Source: Mucilaginibacter roseus (GTDB lineage: Bacteria > Bacteroidota > Bacteroidia > Sphingobacteriales > Sphingobacteriaceae). Taken from it: a stretch of DNA of 53,459 nucleotides. The position numbers and the translations under genes are program-made. Under the pieces are notes generated by a model that saw nothing but the letters and a program-made list of their open reading frames with translations, searched no databases and had not been told where the DNA came from. The stretch spans positions 1 through 53,459 of the forward strand of contig NZ_JAJPWV010000008.1 of the NCBI RefSeq assembly GCF_021215455.1, in the 5' to 3' direction. This document shows positions 9,066 to 17,247 of this stretch, piece by piece (position 1 is the stretch's first letter; each line of letters starts with the position of its first letter).

Positions 9066-9857
9066 TTAAAAATCCTTGTTCAACAATTTCTCTAACTCGG
9101 CAAAGCTGATGTTCATTTTTACACGGCCTTGTTTGGCGTATGATATTTCGCCGGTTTCCTCTGATACGATGATCGCTGTTGCCTCGTTGGCTTCGGTAAC
9201 GCCTATACCTGCACGGTGGCGAAGGCCGAACTGTGCAGGCAGGTCGCTTTTTTCTGTCAGCGGCAAAATACAGCTGGCTGATTTGATCTTGTTCTCGGAG
9301 ATGATCACCGCACCATCATGCAGTGGACTATGTTTTTGAAATATACTTTCCAGCAAACGCTTAGATATGCGGGCATCCATCATCTCGCAGCTATTTTGGT
9401 AAAACTGCTCGTCGTATATCTTTACAATCACAATCAGCGCGCCGGTGCGCGATTGCTTCATGCTTTTGCAGGCATCAATTATAGGCTTAATGCGGATGTA
9501 GTTATTCTTTTCAACTGTACTCTTACCAAAAAAATATTGCCACCATGCCCGGTTGCGCTGTAAGGATGCGTTTTTACCCACTAATAACAAAAAGCGCCTT
9601 ATCTCCTGCTGAAATACCACTACAATAGCAATAATGCCCACATTCATAAAGTTGCCCAGGATGCCGGTAAGCAGCTTCATATCCAGCGCGCGCACTACAA
9701 AGTACAGCGCGCATACCACGGCTAAACCAATGAATATATTGGCTGCGATAGTGCCCCGTATCAGGTTGTAAAGCTGGTAAATAATAAAGGCCACCAACAG
9801 CACATCCAATACATCAAACACGGTAACCTTTACAAAGCTGAAATCAAATGAGTGCAT
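9066..9857 (-). CDS. cdaA: Diadenylate cyclase CdaA
   Basis: Makes the second messenger c-di-AMP from two ATP at the membrane. 263 residues: three N-terminal membrane helices (about residues 12-33, 39-57 and 70-92), then a DAC domain with the two catalytic motifs DGA (181-183) and RHR (213-215). Length and layout match the CdaA/DacA class rather than DisA. In many bacteria it sits with ybbR and glmM; here the only likely operon partner is the unknown secreted gene downstream. Confidence 0.93.
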   Translation of the reverse strand: MHSFDFSFVKVTVFDVLDVLLVAFIIYQLYNLIRGTIAANIFIGLAVVCALYFVVRALDMKLLTGILGNFMNVGIIAIVVVFQQEIRRFLLLVGKNASLQRNRAWWQYFFGKSTVEKNNYIRIKPIIDACKSMKQSRTGALIVIVKIYDEQFYQNSCEMMDARISKRLLESIFQKHSPLHDGAVIISENKIKSASCILPLTEKSDLPAQFGLRHRAGIGVTEANEATAIIVSEETGEISYAKQGRVKMNISFAELEKLLNKDF

Positions 9858-10019
9858 ATACTAAGGTAGTGGAAATATTATGATTACAAATATGACAGGT
9901 TTTATGTTGAAGTTAAGCAATAATTGCTTTTGGGCGGTAATTTAATCGCGAGATTACTGAAACTTAACGGCGGAATATTGGTTTTTAGTAAAAAATATTA
10001 ACCATTAGTATAGTAATTT

Positions 10020-11333
10020 ATGAGTAACAATAACATACCGGACAATAACCATGGCTATAACCGCAGGCGGTTTATTGGAAATGCCGGTAAAACCATTATA
10101 GCCTCAGGCATCATCGGCGCATCATTAAATAACGAGGCCGAGGCACAAACACCTACAGGTACCGGCAGCAAAAAAACCAGCGACGCCATAAAGGTTGAAT
10201 TACCGCCCATCCACGCACCAAGCGAAAAGCAAGATAAATGGCCGGCCATTTCACCACCTGCAAAACGGGTTGGCTATGCCCTGGTTGGTTTGGGCAACCT
10301 AACCCTTGGCGAATTGCTGCCCGCCTTTGCAGAATGCAAATATTCAAAGGTAGTGGCGCTGGTAAGCGGCAGCCCCGATAAGGCAAAAAAGGTAGCCGCT
10401 CAATATGGTATTGCCGATAAAAATATTTACAACTACCAGAATTACGATAGCATAAGTAAAAACCCGGAGATAGACGCGGTATATATTGTGCTGCCGAACT
10501 CCATGCATAAAGAGTATACTATACGTGCGGCGAAGGCCGGTAAGCATGTACTGTGCGAAAAGCCTATGGCCAACTCATCCGCCGAGGCGCAGGAGATGAT
10601 AGATGCCTGCAAAAAGGCCGGCAAAAAGCTGATGATTGCCTACCGTATACAGTATGAACCGCATAACCGCCTGGCCATGCAATGGACGCGTGACAAGAAA
10701 TATGGACAGGTTAAGGTGATCAACTCTGTCAACGTTCAAAACTCCGGCGCGCCACCACAATGGCGCCTGGACAAGAAACTGGCTGGCGGCGGCTCGCTGC
10801 CTGATATTGGCTTATACTGCAGCAATACCAACCGCTTTTTATTAGGCGAAGAACCGCACACCGTATTGGCCAGCATGTACAGCACACCGAATGACCCACG
10901 CTTTAAAGAGGTGGAAGAAACGGTGATGTTCCAGATGTTTTTCCCGAGCGGGGCGGTGGCAAACAACTTATGCAGTTATGGCGTGCACGACTCCAAGCAC
11001 TATCGGTGTTATGCTGATAACGGCGGCTGGTTCGGGCTCGACCCGGCTTTTGCTTACCATGGCTTAAAAATGGAAGTATCGCAAACACAAGGTGATATCG
11101 AAATGAAACAAAATCCGTCTAAAGGTGAAAAGAACCAGTTCGCGCTGGAGATCGATCATTTTTCGGAATGCGTAATGGACAATAAAACACCTTACACGCC
11201 GGGTGAAGAAGGTTTGCAGGACCACAAGGTATTGGAAGCTATCTACGAATCGGCCCGCACCGGCAAACCTGTAAAACTGGAACGTATTGATAAGCTGGAC
11301 GCCTTTAGAGGCAGCCCGCCGACGGAAAAGTAG
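10020..11333 (+). CDS. Tat-exported Gfo/Idh/MocA-family oxidoreductase
   Basis: 437 residues. An N-terminal twin-arginine signal (NRRRFIGNAG followed by a hydrophobic stretch, ending near residue 42) points to export in folded form with bound NAD(P). The Rossmann fold opens with GYALVGLGNL (about residue 85) and carries the family motif CEKPMAN (about 180). The C-terminal beta-sheet domain includes GGGSLPDIGLY. Members oxidise or reduce sugars and sugar acids, or act as NAD-dependent glycosidases; the substrate here is not evident. It is a single gene closed by a shared terminator. Confidence 0.88.
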   Translation: MSNNNIPDNNHGYNRRRFIGNAGKTIIASGIIGASLNNEAEAQTPTGTGSKKTSDAIKVELPPIHAPSEKQDKWPAISPPAKRVGYALVGLGNLTLGELLPAFAECKYSKVVALVSGSPDKAKKVAAQYGIADKNIYNYQNYDSISKNPEIDAVYIVLPNSMHKEYTIRAAKAGKHVLCEKPMANSSAEAQEMIDACKKAGKKLMIAYRIQYEPHNRLAMQWTRDKKYGQVKVINSVNVQNSGAPPQWRLDKKLAGGGSLPDIGLYCSNTNRFLLGEEPHTVLASMYSTPNDPRFKEVEETVMFQMFFPSGAVANNLCSYGVHDSKHYRCYADNGGWFGLDPAFAYHGLKMEVSQTQGDIEMKQNPSKGEKNQFALEIDHFSECVMDNKTPYTPGEEGLQDHKVLEAIYESARTGKPVKLERIDKLDAFRGSPPTEK

Positions 11334-11337
11334 ATCA

Positions 11338-11372
11338 ACAAAAAAGGAGACATCGCTGTCTCCTTTTTTGTT
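11338..11372. terminator. Bidirectional terminator between oxidoreductase and fabI
   Basis: Inverted repeat ACAAAAAAGGAGACA-TCGC-TGTCTCCTTTTTTGT. The A run on one side and T run on the other serve both convergent genes. Confidence 0.85.
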
Positions 11373-11388
11373 AGTATTGCTTAGCTGA

Positions 11389-12201
11389 TTATTTAGCCAT
11401 TTGATCAATTACGGCCTGTGTTACGCCGGTGTATGAAAAACCACCATCGTGATACAGGTTTTGCATGGTTACCATGCGCGTAAGGTCAGAGAAAAGAGTT
11501 ACTACATAATCGGCACACTGATCCGCATCGGCATTGCCCAGCGGGCTCATTTTCTCGGCAAATTCAATAAAACCGTCAAAGCCTTTGACACCTGAACCGG
11601 CGGTAGTACGCGTTGGTGATTGTGAGATGGTATTAACACGCACCTTCTTTTTCATGCCATACTCGTAACCAAAGTTACGGGCAATGCTTTCTAATACGGC
11701 TTTGTTGTCGGCCATATCATTATACCCAGGGAAGTAACGCTGAGCAGCTATATAGCTCAATGCCACTACTGATCCCCACTCGTTTATTACATCCTGCTTC
11801 ATGGCAAGCTGTAAAATACGGTGCAGGCTCAGGGCCGATATATCAAAACCTTTAAAAGTATAATCGTAATTATTTTCAGGATAAGGGATGCTTTTACGAA
11901 CGTTAACGCTCATACCAATTGAGTGCAGTATAAAGTCAACGCCGCCGTTAAAGTGCTCCTGTGTTTTGGTAAGCAGGTTTTCAATGTCCTGGTTACTGGT
12001 AACATCGGCTGCAATAACCGGCGCGTTGCACTCCTCGGCCAATTTGTTTAGCTCGCCCATGCGCAAGGCAATAGGTGCATTGCTTAATACTATTTCGGCA
12101 CCTTCCTGTACGGCGCGCTGTGCTACCTTCCAGGCTATTGATTGCTCGTTAAGGGCACCAAATATTATCCCTTTTTTACCTTGTAATAAATTAAAAGCCA
12201 T
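11389..12201 (-). CDS. fabI: Enoyl-[acyl-carrier-protein] reductase (NADH), FabI
   Basis: Last reductive step of each fatty-acid elongation cycle: reduces trans-2-enoyl-ACP. 270 residues, the usual FabI length. N-terminal dinucleotide-binding segment GIIFGALNEQSIAW, and the FabI active site Tyr150...Tyr160-x6-Lys167 (YIAAQRYFPGYNDMADNK), which differs from the Tyr-x3-Lys of ordinary SDR enzymes. The C-terminal VTMQNLYHDGGFSYTG is also typical. Cytoplasmic, likely essential. Confidence 0.95.
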   Translation of the reverse strand: MAFNLLQGKKGIIFGALNEQSIAWKVAQRAVQEGAEIVLSNAPIALRMGELNKLAEECNAPVIAADVTSNQDIENLLTKTQEHFNGGVDFILHSIGMSVNVRKSIPYPENNYDYTFKGFDISALSLHRILQLAMKQDVINEWGSVVALSYIAAQRYFPGYNDMADNKAVLESIARNFGYEYGMKKKVRVNTISQSPTRTTAGSGVKGFDGFIEFAEKMSPLGNADADQCADYVVTLFSDLTRMVTMQNLYHDGGFSYTGVTQAVIDQMAK

Positions 12202-12244
12202 TATATGAGTTTTTTATAATCGGGGTAAAGTTATAATTATTTTT

Positions 12245-12410
12245 TCAGTTGGCGGTGTTCAGTTGGCAGTTTGCGGTGGGCAGTTCGCAGGGGAGAGTTC
12301 GCAATGGGCAGTGGACGGTTTACAGTGGGCAGTTGGCGGCTGTCTTTTAACCCAAACAACTGCAAACTGCTAACTAAAAGCAAACTGCCCACTGCAAACT
12401 GCAAATTCAT
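12245..12410. repeat. Imperfect inverted-repeat block of CAGTTGGC / GCAAACTGC units
   Basis: The left 105 bp consists of degenerate direct copies of a G-rich unit of about 10 bp (CAGTTGGCGG, CAGTTGGCAG, GGGCAGTTCGCAG, GGGCAGTTGGCGG). The right 60 bp holds the complementary unit (CAAACTGC, CAAACTGCCCACTGC, GCAAACTGC). The two halves can fold on each other into a long imperfect hairpin. It fills the fabI-recN gap. Neither coding nor a CRISPR array. Confidence 0.7.
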
Positions 12411-12416
12411 AAAGAC

Positions 12417-14072
12417 TTATAAAGAAAGCAATTCCCTTGCATTTTGCAGTGCACTTTCGCCGGGCTTGTCGCCGCTTAGCATTTTGGCTATCTCCAGTAC
12501 ACGTTCCTGCTCGGCAAGTGGCTTTATGCGGCTATAGGTAACGTCGCCCTGCTGATCTTTATACACAAAAAAGTGTTGCTGACCCTTGCTGGCTATTTGC
12601 GGTAAGTGCGTAATGGTGATCACCTGAAGGTTAGCGGCCAGGCGCTCCATAATCTGGCCCACCTTGTTGGCAACCTCGCCGGATACGCCCGTATCTATCT
12701 CATCAAAAATAATACTTGGCAAAGCGGTATACTGCGCTACTAATGATTTAATGCTCAGCATTACCCGCGATAGCTCGCCGCCCGACGCTACCTTGCTCAT
12801 CTCTCCCGGCGCATGGCCTTTGTTGGCCGAGAACAGGAAACGTACCGTATCAGTACCTGTTTTGGTAAAATCAGTAGCTTTGTTCAGCTCAATTTTTAAT
12901 ACCGAGCTCCCCATCCCCATTTCGGCCAGGGTATCTATCACTTGCTTTTCAATAGATGGAATAGCCTTACTGCGTTTGGCCGAAAGCCCGGCCGACTGCT
13001 TCTCCAAATCCTTTTTTATCGCTGCAATTTCTTTCTGCAATTTCTCAATAGCATCATCGCTTGATATAGCCTGCTCTATTTTGGCAGATAGTTCATCCTG
13101 CAGTTGCAGCAAGTCGGCATTGGTGTTTACCCGGTGCTTTTTTTGCAGGTTATACATCACGCTCAGCCTGTCGTTCACCTCGCCGGCACGCGCCTCGTTG
13201 GTAAAGGTGCGCTGCTCCAGGCTTTCAATTTCGGCGGCAATGTCTTTCAGTTCTATAACTGTACTGTTAAGGCGTGCATGCAGATCCTCAATCTCCGGAT
13301 TAAATTTTTCCAAAGCCGATAATTGCTGTCCCGCCTCTTTCAGTTGCGCCAATACCGCAGCTTCGCCGTTCTGCAATAAATAATTTGCTCCAAGCAGATT
13401 GCGTTTTATTTCTTCGGCATTGTTCAGGGTATAGAGTTCCTGCTCCAGCTGTTCTTGTTCGTCGGCTGCCAAACCGGCTTTTTCCAATTCATCAAACTGA
13501 AACTGGTAATAGTCTAAATCGGCCTTGGCTTTCTCGCTATCATCAATCAACTGTTTTAACCGGGCATTTTCCGCGCGGTATTGTTTAAACTTGGCCTGAT
13601 AAGTTTCCAGCTGCGCTGTATTGCCAGCCACGGCATCAACCACCATTAACTGAAAGTCAGGATCGTTAATTTCGAGCGTTGCATGTTGGGAGTGTATATC
13701 AATGAGCTTTTCGCCTAATTGTTTCAGGGTAGTCAGGTTTACCGGGGTATCGTTAACAAAAGCGCGCGATTTGCCGTCGGCCGATATTTCACGGCGAAGC
13801 ACAGTTTCGGCATCGTAATCCAGATCATTTTCTGCCAAAAACTCTTTTATACCCAGATTATCTACACGGAACAAGCCCTCGATGATGCATTTTTTTTGCT
13901 GATTAAAAAAGTAACGGCTCTCGGCACGTTGGCCTAATATAAGCGACAGTCCACCCAGAATAATGGATTTACCCGCCCCTGTTTCGCCGGTGAGTATGTT
14001 GAGCCCTTTATCGAAACTGATCTCCAGGTTGTCAATCAGCGCGTAATTGTTTATGGTTAGCTTTTGAAGCAT
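12417..14072 (-). CDS. recN: DNA repair protein RecN
   Basis: SMC-like ATPase acting in double-strand break repair. 551 residues, the normal length. Walker A GETGAGKS at residues 29-36, long central coiled coil (about 150-370, with repeated Glu/Lys/Leu heptads), then signature SGGELSRVMLSIK and Walker B IIFDEIDTGVSG. The N-terminal MLQKLTINNYALID is characteristic of the family. Confidence 0.95.
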   Translation of the reverse strand: MLQKLTINNYALIDNLEISFDKGLNILTGETGAGKSIILGGLSLILGQRAESRYFFNQQKKCIIEGLFRVDNLGIKEFLAENDLDYDAETVLRREISADGKSRAFVNDTPVNLTTLKQLGEKLIDIHSQHATLEINDPDFQLMVVDAVAGNTAQLETYQAKFKQYRAENARLKQLIDDSEKAKADLDYYQFQFDELEKAGLAADEQEQLEQELYTLNNAEEIKRNLLGANYLLQNGEAAVLAQLKEAGQQLSALEKFNPEIEDLHARLNSTVIELKDIAAEIESLEQRTFTNEARAGEVNDRLSVMYNLQKKHRVNTNADLLQLQDELSAKIEQAISSDDAIEKLQKEIAAIKKDLEKQSAGLSAKRSKAIPSIEKQVIDTLAEMGMGSSVLKIELNKATDFTKTGTDTVRFLFSANKGHAPGEMSKVASGGELSRVMLSIKSLVAQYTALPSIIFDEIDTGVSGEVANKVGQIMERLAANLQVITITHLPQIASKGQQHFFVYKDQQGDVTYSRIKPLAEQERVLEIAKMLSGDKPGESALQNARELLSL

Positions 14073-14134
14073 AATTAAGCGTATCCGTTTTTTGCGGACA
14101 CTAAATTACAAATTCGGGCGTAAGGTTTTTTGTT

Positions 14135-14818
14135 TTAGTTTTCGGGGAGTTCGGGTATATAATAACGCACCAAACTTATGCTGCCAATTAAGCGATTACC
14201 CTGCTGTATATCGGTTTGTATGGTGCCAATGCCCTTAACCATGTAATGATTATAGGTATATAACGACGCGTAACTGCCATCATCCAGCTTGGCCGACACG
14301 GTAACGCCCGTGCTTACCACCTTGCTGTAATCCTTACCGAGCACATTGCGGGTAGTGTCATTATTTTTCATGAGGCCAACCTGTATCACTTCCCTGCCCT
14401 CAACCATGCCGTTATTTGTTAGCCGGCCGCTCCATCCGGTATTATCTTTAGCGGTATCAACCAGGTAGTAAAAGTTAACCGGCTCGTCGCTTAGCAGGGC
14501 GTCTATGGTGCGGGTATAATAGCTATGCCCATCAGAATAATAGTATTCTTTTGACGTTCCGTTGCTTGCCGATACCACGCTTGCTTCGTAATAGGTATTA
14601 CCATTTACATTGATTGTATTGCCGTTGATGGTTTTTATAATGGTGTCCGTTGATGACGCTGAAGTTGCGGCATAAACCCAGTAACTACCCTTTAAAAGGG
14701 GCTGATAGCTATCAACGGATGCTATAACATTCTCGTAACCGGTAAAATCAGCCGGATCTTTTTTACAGGCCGATACTATTAACAATAATGCCGAAAAGAT
14801 GAGTAACAGTTTTTTCAT
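14135..14818 (-). CDS. Lipoprotein, YQPF/AKGIG family, copy 3
   Basis: 227 residues. The start is set at ATG 14818 because the signal peptide begins there (MKKLLLIFSALLLIVSAC, lipobox IVSAC, then KK); the frame stays open upstream but without sense. It carries the family blocks of copies 1 and 2: YQPLLKGSYWVYA, TRNVLGKDYSKVV and MVKGIGTI. It is the more divergent copy and lies 13 kb away. Function unknown. It follows recN's start by about 60 bp on the same strand and has its own upstream region. Confidence 0.78.
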   Translation of the reverse strand: MKKLLLIFSALLLIVSACKKDPADFTGYENVIASVDSYQPLLKGSYWVYAATSASSTDTIIKTINGNTINVNGNTYYEASVVSASNGTSKEYYYSDGHSYYTRTIDALLSDEPVNFYYLVDTAKDNTGWSGRLTNNGMVEGREVIQVGLMKNNDTTRNVLGKDYSKVVSTGVTVSAKLDDGSYASLYTYNHYMVKGIGTIQTDIQQGNRLIGSISLVRYYIPELPEN

Positions 14819-14960
14819 ACAAGCCGCTGGTTTAGCTATTAATATAACAAAAAGTGCACTCGTAATAAAGGCACGCAACCCTTTAAACTGATTTAGCGGA
14901 AAAAAAGTTCGGCAAAACGGTCGAATTACGATTTTTACAATTAAAAGGAATAAACCCGGC

Positions 14961-14992
14961 ACAAAAAAGCCTTTACCACAATGGCAAAGGCT
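14961..14992 (-). terminator. Terminator closing the exporter locus
   Basis: On the minus strand, stem AGCCTTT(G)CCA / TGG(T)AAAGGCT with a TTG loop, followed by a run of T. It lies 28 bp after the TolC-type gene and probably ends exporter unit 3. Confidence 0.75.
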
Positions 14993-15019
14993 ATAAAACT
15001 ATTGTGATGACAAAAGCTA

Positions 15020-16342
15020 TCAGTTAAATGAAAGCCGGTTTTGGTAATAATCTAATATTTTAGTACGGATAAAATAATCATAACGGGCAACTATAAGGTT
15101 TGTACGCGAGCGGTCAAGGTTACCTTTGGCTATCACAAATTCAACCGAGGTAACTGCGCCGGCATTAAACCTGATCTCGGTAGTGCGGAAAGCCTCGGCA
15201 TAAGCCGCCACCTGGTCAGCCTGAATTTTATACCGTTCCAACGCCAAAGTCATATTAGCATAGGCCTGCTCAACATTTTGCTTGAGCTTTACCTTAGTGG
15301 TATAATCAACATATTGCGATTCCTGCAGGTTTATTTTAGCCAGTGCTATATCATTCCTGCGCTTAAAGCCATTCAGAAAAGGGATTGATAAATTTAAGCC
15401 GAACGAGGTATTGTAGTTATTACGGAACTGCGTGGTATAACTACCTGCCGACCCGCTTGAGTACTGGGTAAACACCCCTGAATAAAGGCTCAGCGTTGGG
15501 AATATACGCCCTTTGGCCACTTTAACCGCTTTTTCTGAACTTCGCACCCGCAGCTCGGTTGCCCTAACCTGTGCCAAATCTTTAAGGGCGGTGTTATATA
15601 CGTCGTCCTGGGCCGTTTTGTAGGCTGCCGGCAGTTCAGCAGCGCTCAGGCGTTCAAACTTTATGTTTTTGTTGTAAGGGATGTTCATCAACTCGAGCAA
15701 ATTAAGCCTTGAGGCGATCAGGTTATTTTTAGCCGTAATGAGCGATAATTGATCATTTGCCAACTGCCCCTTTAAGTTGTAAAACTCTGCAGGGGTAACA
15801 TTACCATCACGATTGAGTATCTCCAGCCTGTCTGCCTGTTGCTTTGATACCTGCACCTGGGTTTCGGCCTGCGTTACCTGATCCTCGTTATTAAGCATAG
15901 CCAGATAGGTGGTTATAACATTCAGGCTGATACTATTCTTTGCCGCCTGAAAATCCATTTGCCCGGCCTGGTAAGCAAGCGCGGTTTGTTTAATACTGCT
16001 AAACATGGCCAAGCCGTCAAACAGTACCAGATTACTGTTCAGGTTATAATTCGCGTTGGTAATTTGCGCGTTAACATAGGTAAGGTCTGCATTCTGGCTA
16101 CGGCCGTTGTTGATGGAGTGATCAACACTACCATTAATGGTTGGCAACAGATTTAGGCGGGCTTGTTTCCAGTAAATACGCTGGCGCTCCATTTCCAGCT
16201 CGCTCTTTTTGACATCGAGGTTATTGCGGATGGCTATATCCAGGCATTGCTGCAAGCTATACACAGAATCTGCCTGCTGCGCCTGGGCCACGCCGGTAAC
16301 TAAAACCAGTGAGGTAACTATATATAATAAAAAGTATCGCAT
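15020..16342 (-). CDS. TolC-family outer-membrane efflux protein
   Basis: 440 residues. The start at 16342 is chosen because the signal peptide begins there (MRYFLLYIVTSLVLVTGVAQAQ). Two OEP repeats rich in Ala, Leu, Asn and Gln helices follow, with the typical opening YSLQQCLDIAIRNNLDVKKSELE and a second-half NTSFGLNLSIPFLNGFKRR. It forms the outer-membrane channel and tunnel of a tripartite pump. It starts 13 bp after the second ATPase gene and is the only outer-membrane component at the locus, so it probably serves all six permeases together with the fusion protein at 32645-33895. Confidence 0.9.
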   Translation of the reverse strand: MRYFLLYIVTSLVLVTGVAQAQQADSVYSLQQCLDIAIRNNLDVKKSELEMERQRIYWKQARLNLLPTINGSVDHSINNGRSQNADLTYVNAQITNANYNLNSNLVLFDGLAMFSSIKQTALAYQAGQMDFQAAKNSISLNVITTYLAMLNNEDQVTQAETQVQVSKQQADRLEILNRDGNVTPAEFYNLKGQLANDQLSLITAKNNLIASRLNLLELMNIPYNKNIKFERLSAAELPAAYKTAQDDVYNTALKDLAQVRATELRVRSSEKAVKVAKGRIFPTLSLYSGVFTQYSSGSAGSYTTQFRNNYNTSFGLNLSIPFLNGFKRRNDIALAKINLQESQYVDYTTKVKLKQNVEQAYANMTLALERYKIQADQVAAYAEAFRTTEIRFNAGAVTSVEFVIAKGNLDRSRTNLIVARYDYFIRTKILDYYQNRLSFN

Positions 16343-16355
16343 GTAAAATATCCTA

Positions 16356-17033
16356 TCAAAGGGTGGTTGTTGATTCAATGCGTCCATCCAACAGGTTGAT
16401 GATGCGCGAGCCGTATTCGGCATTTTTTTCGGAGTGGGTTACCTGGATGATGGTGACGCCGTCTTCCTTATTTATTTTTTTAAACAGCTCCATGATCTCC
16501 TCACCCTGTTTTGAGTTAAGATTACCCGTAGGCTCATCGGCCAAAAGCAGTTTAGGTTTGCCTATCAACGCGCGGGCAATGCCCACCAGTTGTTGCTGTC
16601 CGCCTGATAGCTGTGCCGGGAACAGATCCTTTTTGCCTACGATGTTAAACCGGTCGAGCATATCGGCCACCAGGGCTTTGCGCTCAGCGCCTTTTATATT
16701 TTGGTAAATAAGCGGAGTTTCAATATTCTCTAAAACGGTAAGCTCATCAATCAGGTGGTAGGCCTGGAACACAAAGCCGATATATTGCTTATATAATGCC
16801 GAGCGTTGTTTTTCCTTAAGCTGATGCACGGGCTGATCCATGAAGTAGTGGTAGCCACTGGTCGGCTCATCGAGCATACCGATAATGTTCAGCAGGGTTG
16901 ATTTACCCGAGCCGGAAGGCCCCATGATCGATACAAATTCGCCCTGATCGATATCCAGGCTCAGATCATTCAGTACAAAGGTTTTGTTGCCGCCTGTTTG
17001 GTAATACTTTGAAATATGTTGTAGTGATAGCAT
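16356..17033 (-). CDS. ABC exporter ATPase 2 (MacB/LolD type), with variant motifs
   Basis: 225 residues. The start at 17033 matches the ATPase 1 N-terminus (MLSLQHISKYY). Walker A GPSGSGKS at 38-45, Q-loop Gln90, Walker B LLLADE at 162-167 and H-loop THSE are intact. Two positions are odd. The signature region reads LSGGQQQLVGIARA instead of LSGGQQQRVAIARA, and the D-loop reads NLNS instead of NLDS, losing the usual Asp. ATPase 1 (31904-32581) has both in canonical form. It may work as a heterodimer with ATPase 1 or be a slow or regulated ATPase (inference). It is the first gene of exporter unit 3, with a predicted sigma-54 promoter and an enhancer pair upstream. Confidence 0.88.
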   Translation of the reverse strand: MLSLQHISKYYQTGGNKTFVLNDLSLDIDQGEFVSIMGPSGSGKSTLLNIIGMLDEPTSGYHYFMDQPVHQLKEKQRSALYKQYIGFVFQAYHLIDELTVLENIETPLIYQNIKGAERKALVADMLDRFNIVGKKDLFPAQLSGGQQQLVGIARALIGKPKLLLADEPTGNLNSKQGEEIMELFKKINKEDGVTIIQVTHSEKNAEYGSRIINLLDGRIESTTTL

Positions 17034-17064
17034 CGTATTTTTAATTGTGATTATGCCATTAATA

Positions 17065-17080
17065 TATGAATAACATACCA
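17065..17080 (-). promoter_or_regulatory. Weak sigma-54-like promoter for exporter unit 3
   Basis: On the minus strand, TGGTAT at 17080-17075 fits a -24 element, but the -12 region (TTCATA) is poor. The main support is position: it is 55 bp from the paired site at 17135, as in the other two units (53 and 54 bp). Confidence 0.4.
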
Positions 17081-17134
17081 AAACAATAAACAACTAAATA
17101 TCAACAACTTAAAACAAACCGAACAGCAAATTCC

Positions 17135-17173
17135 TGTTCGCTTATGTAACATGGAGCGTACGGTTATGATACA
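17135..17173. promoter_or_regulatory. Paired 17-bp enhancer-like sites upstream of unit 3
   Basis: Site 1 TGTTCGCTTATGTAACA (17135-17151) and site 2 CGTACGGTTATGATACA (17157-17173), start-to-start 22 bp. Both fit the YGTWCG-N5-G-N-WACA consensus shared with the pairs at 22211 and 33992. The TGTW...WACA dyad is like upstream activator sites of NtrC-family proteins. The likely binder is the regulator at 34216-35571. Confidence 0.75.
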
Positions 17174-17192
17174 GTTCATCTGCCTTGGTCAC

Positions 17193-17225
17193 CTAAAACA
17201 AATGCCCCGCTTTAGGCGGGGCATT
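17193..17225 (-). terminator. Terminator after permease 6
   Basis: 10-bp GC-rich stem (AATGCCCCGC / GCGGGGCATT). On the minus strand it is followed by TTGTTTTA. It lies 22 bp after the permease stop codon and separates units 2 and 3. Confidence 0.8.
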
Positions 17226-17247
17226 GCATGACTATTAAAATAAAAAA

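Noticed and set aside
12245..12410. CRISPR array
   Set aside because: Units are short, degenerate and in both orientations, with no uniform spacers and no cas genes nearby.
12664..13383. 239-codon open frame on the plus strand
   Set aside because: Antisense to recN; Ser/Cys-rich composition typical of a shadow frame.
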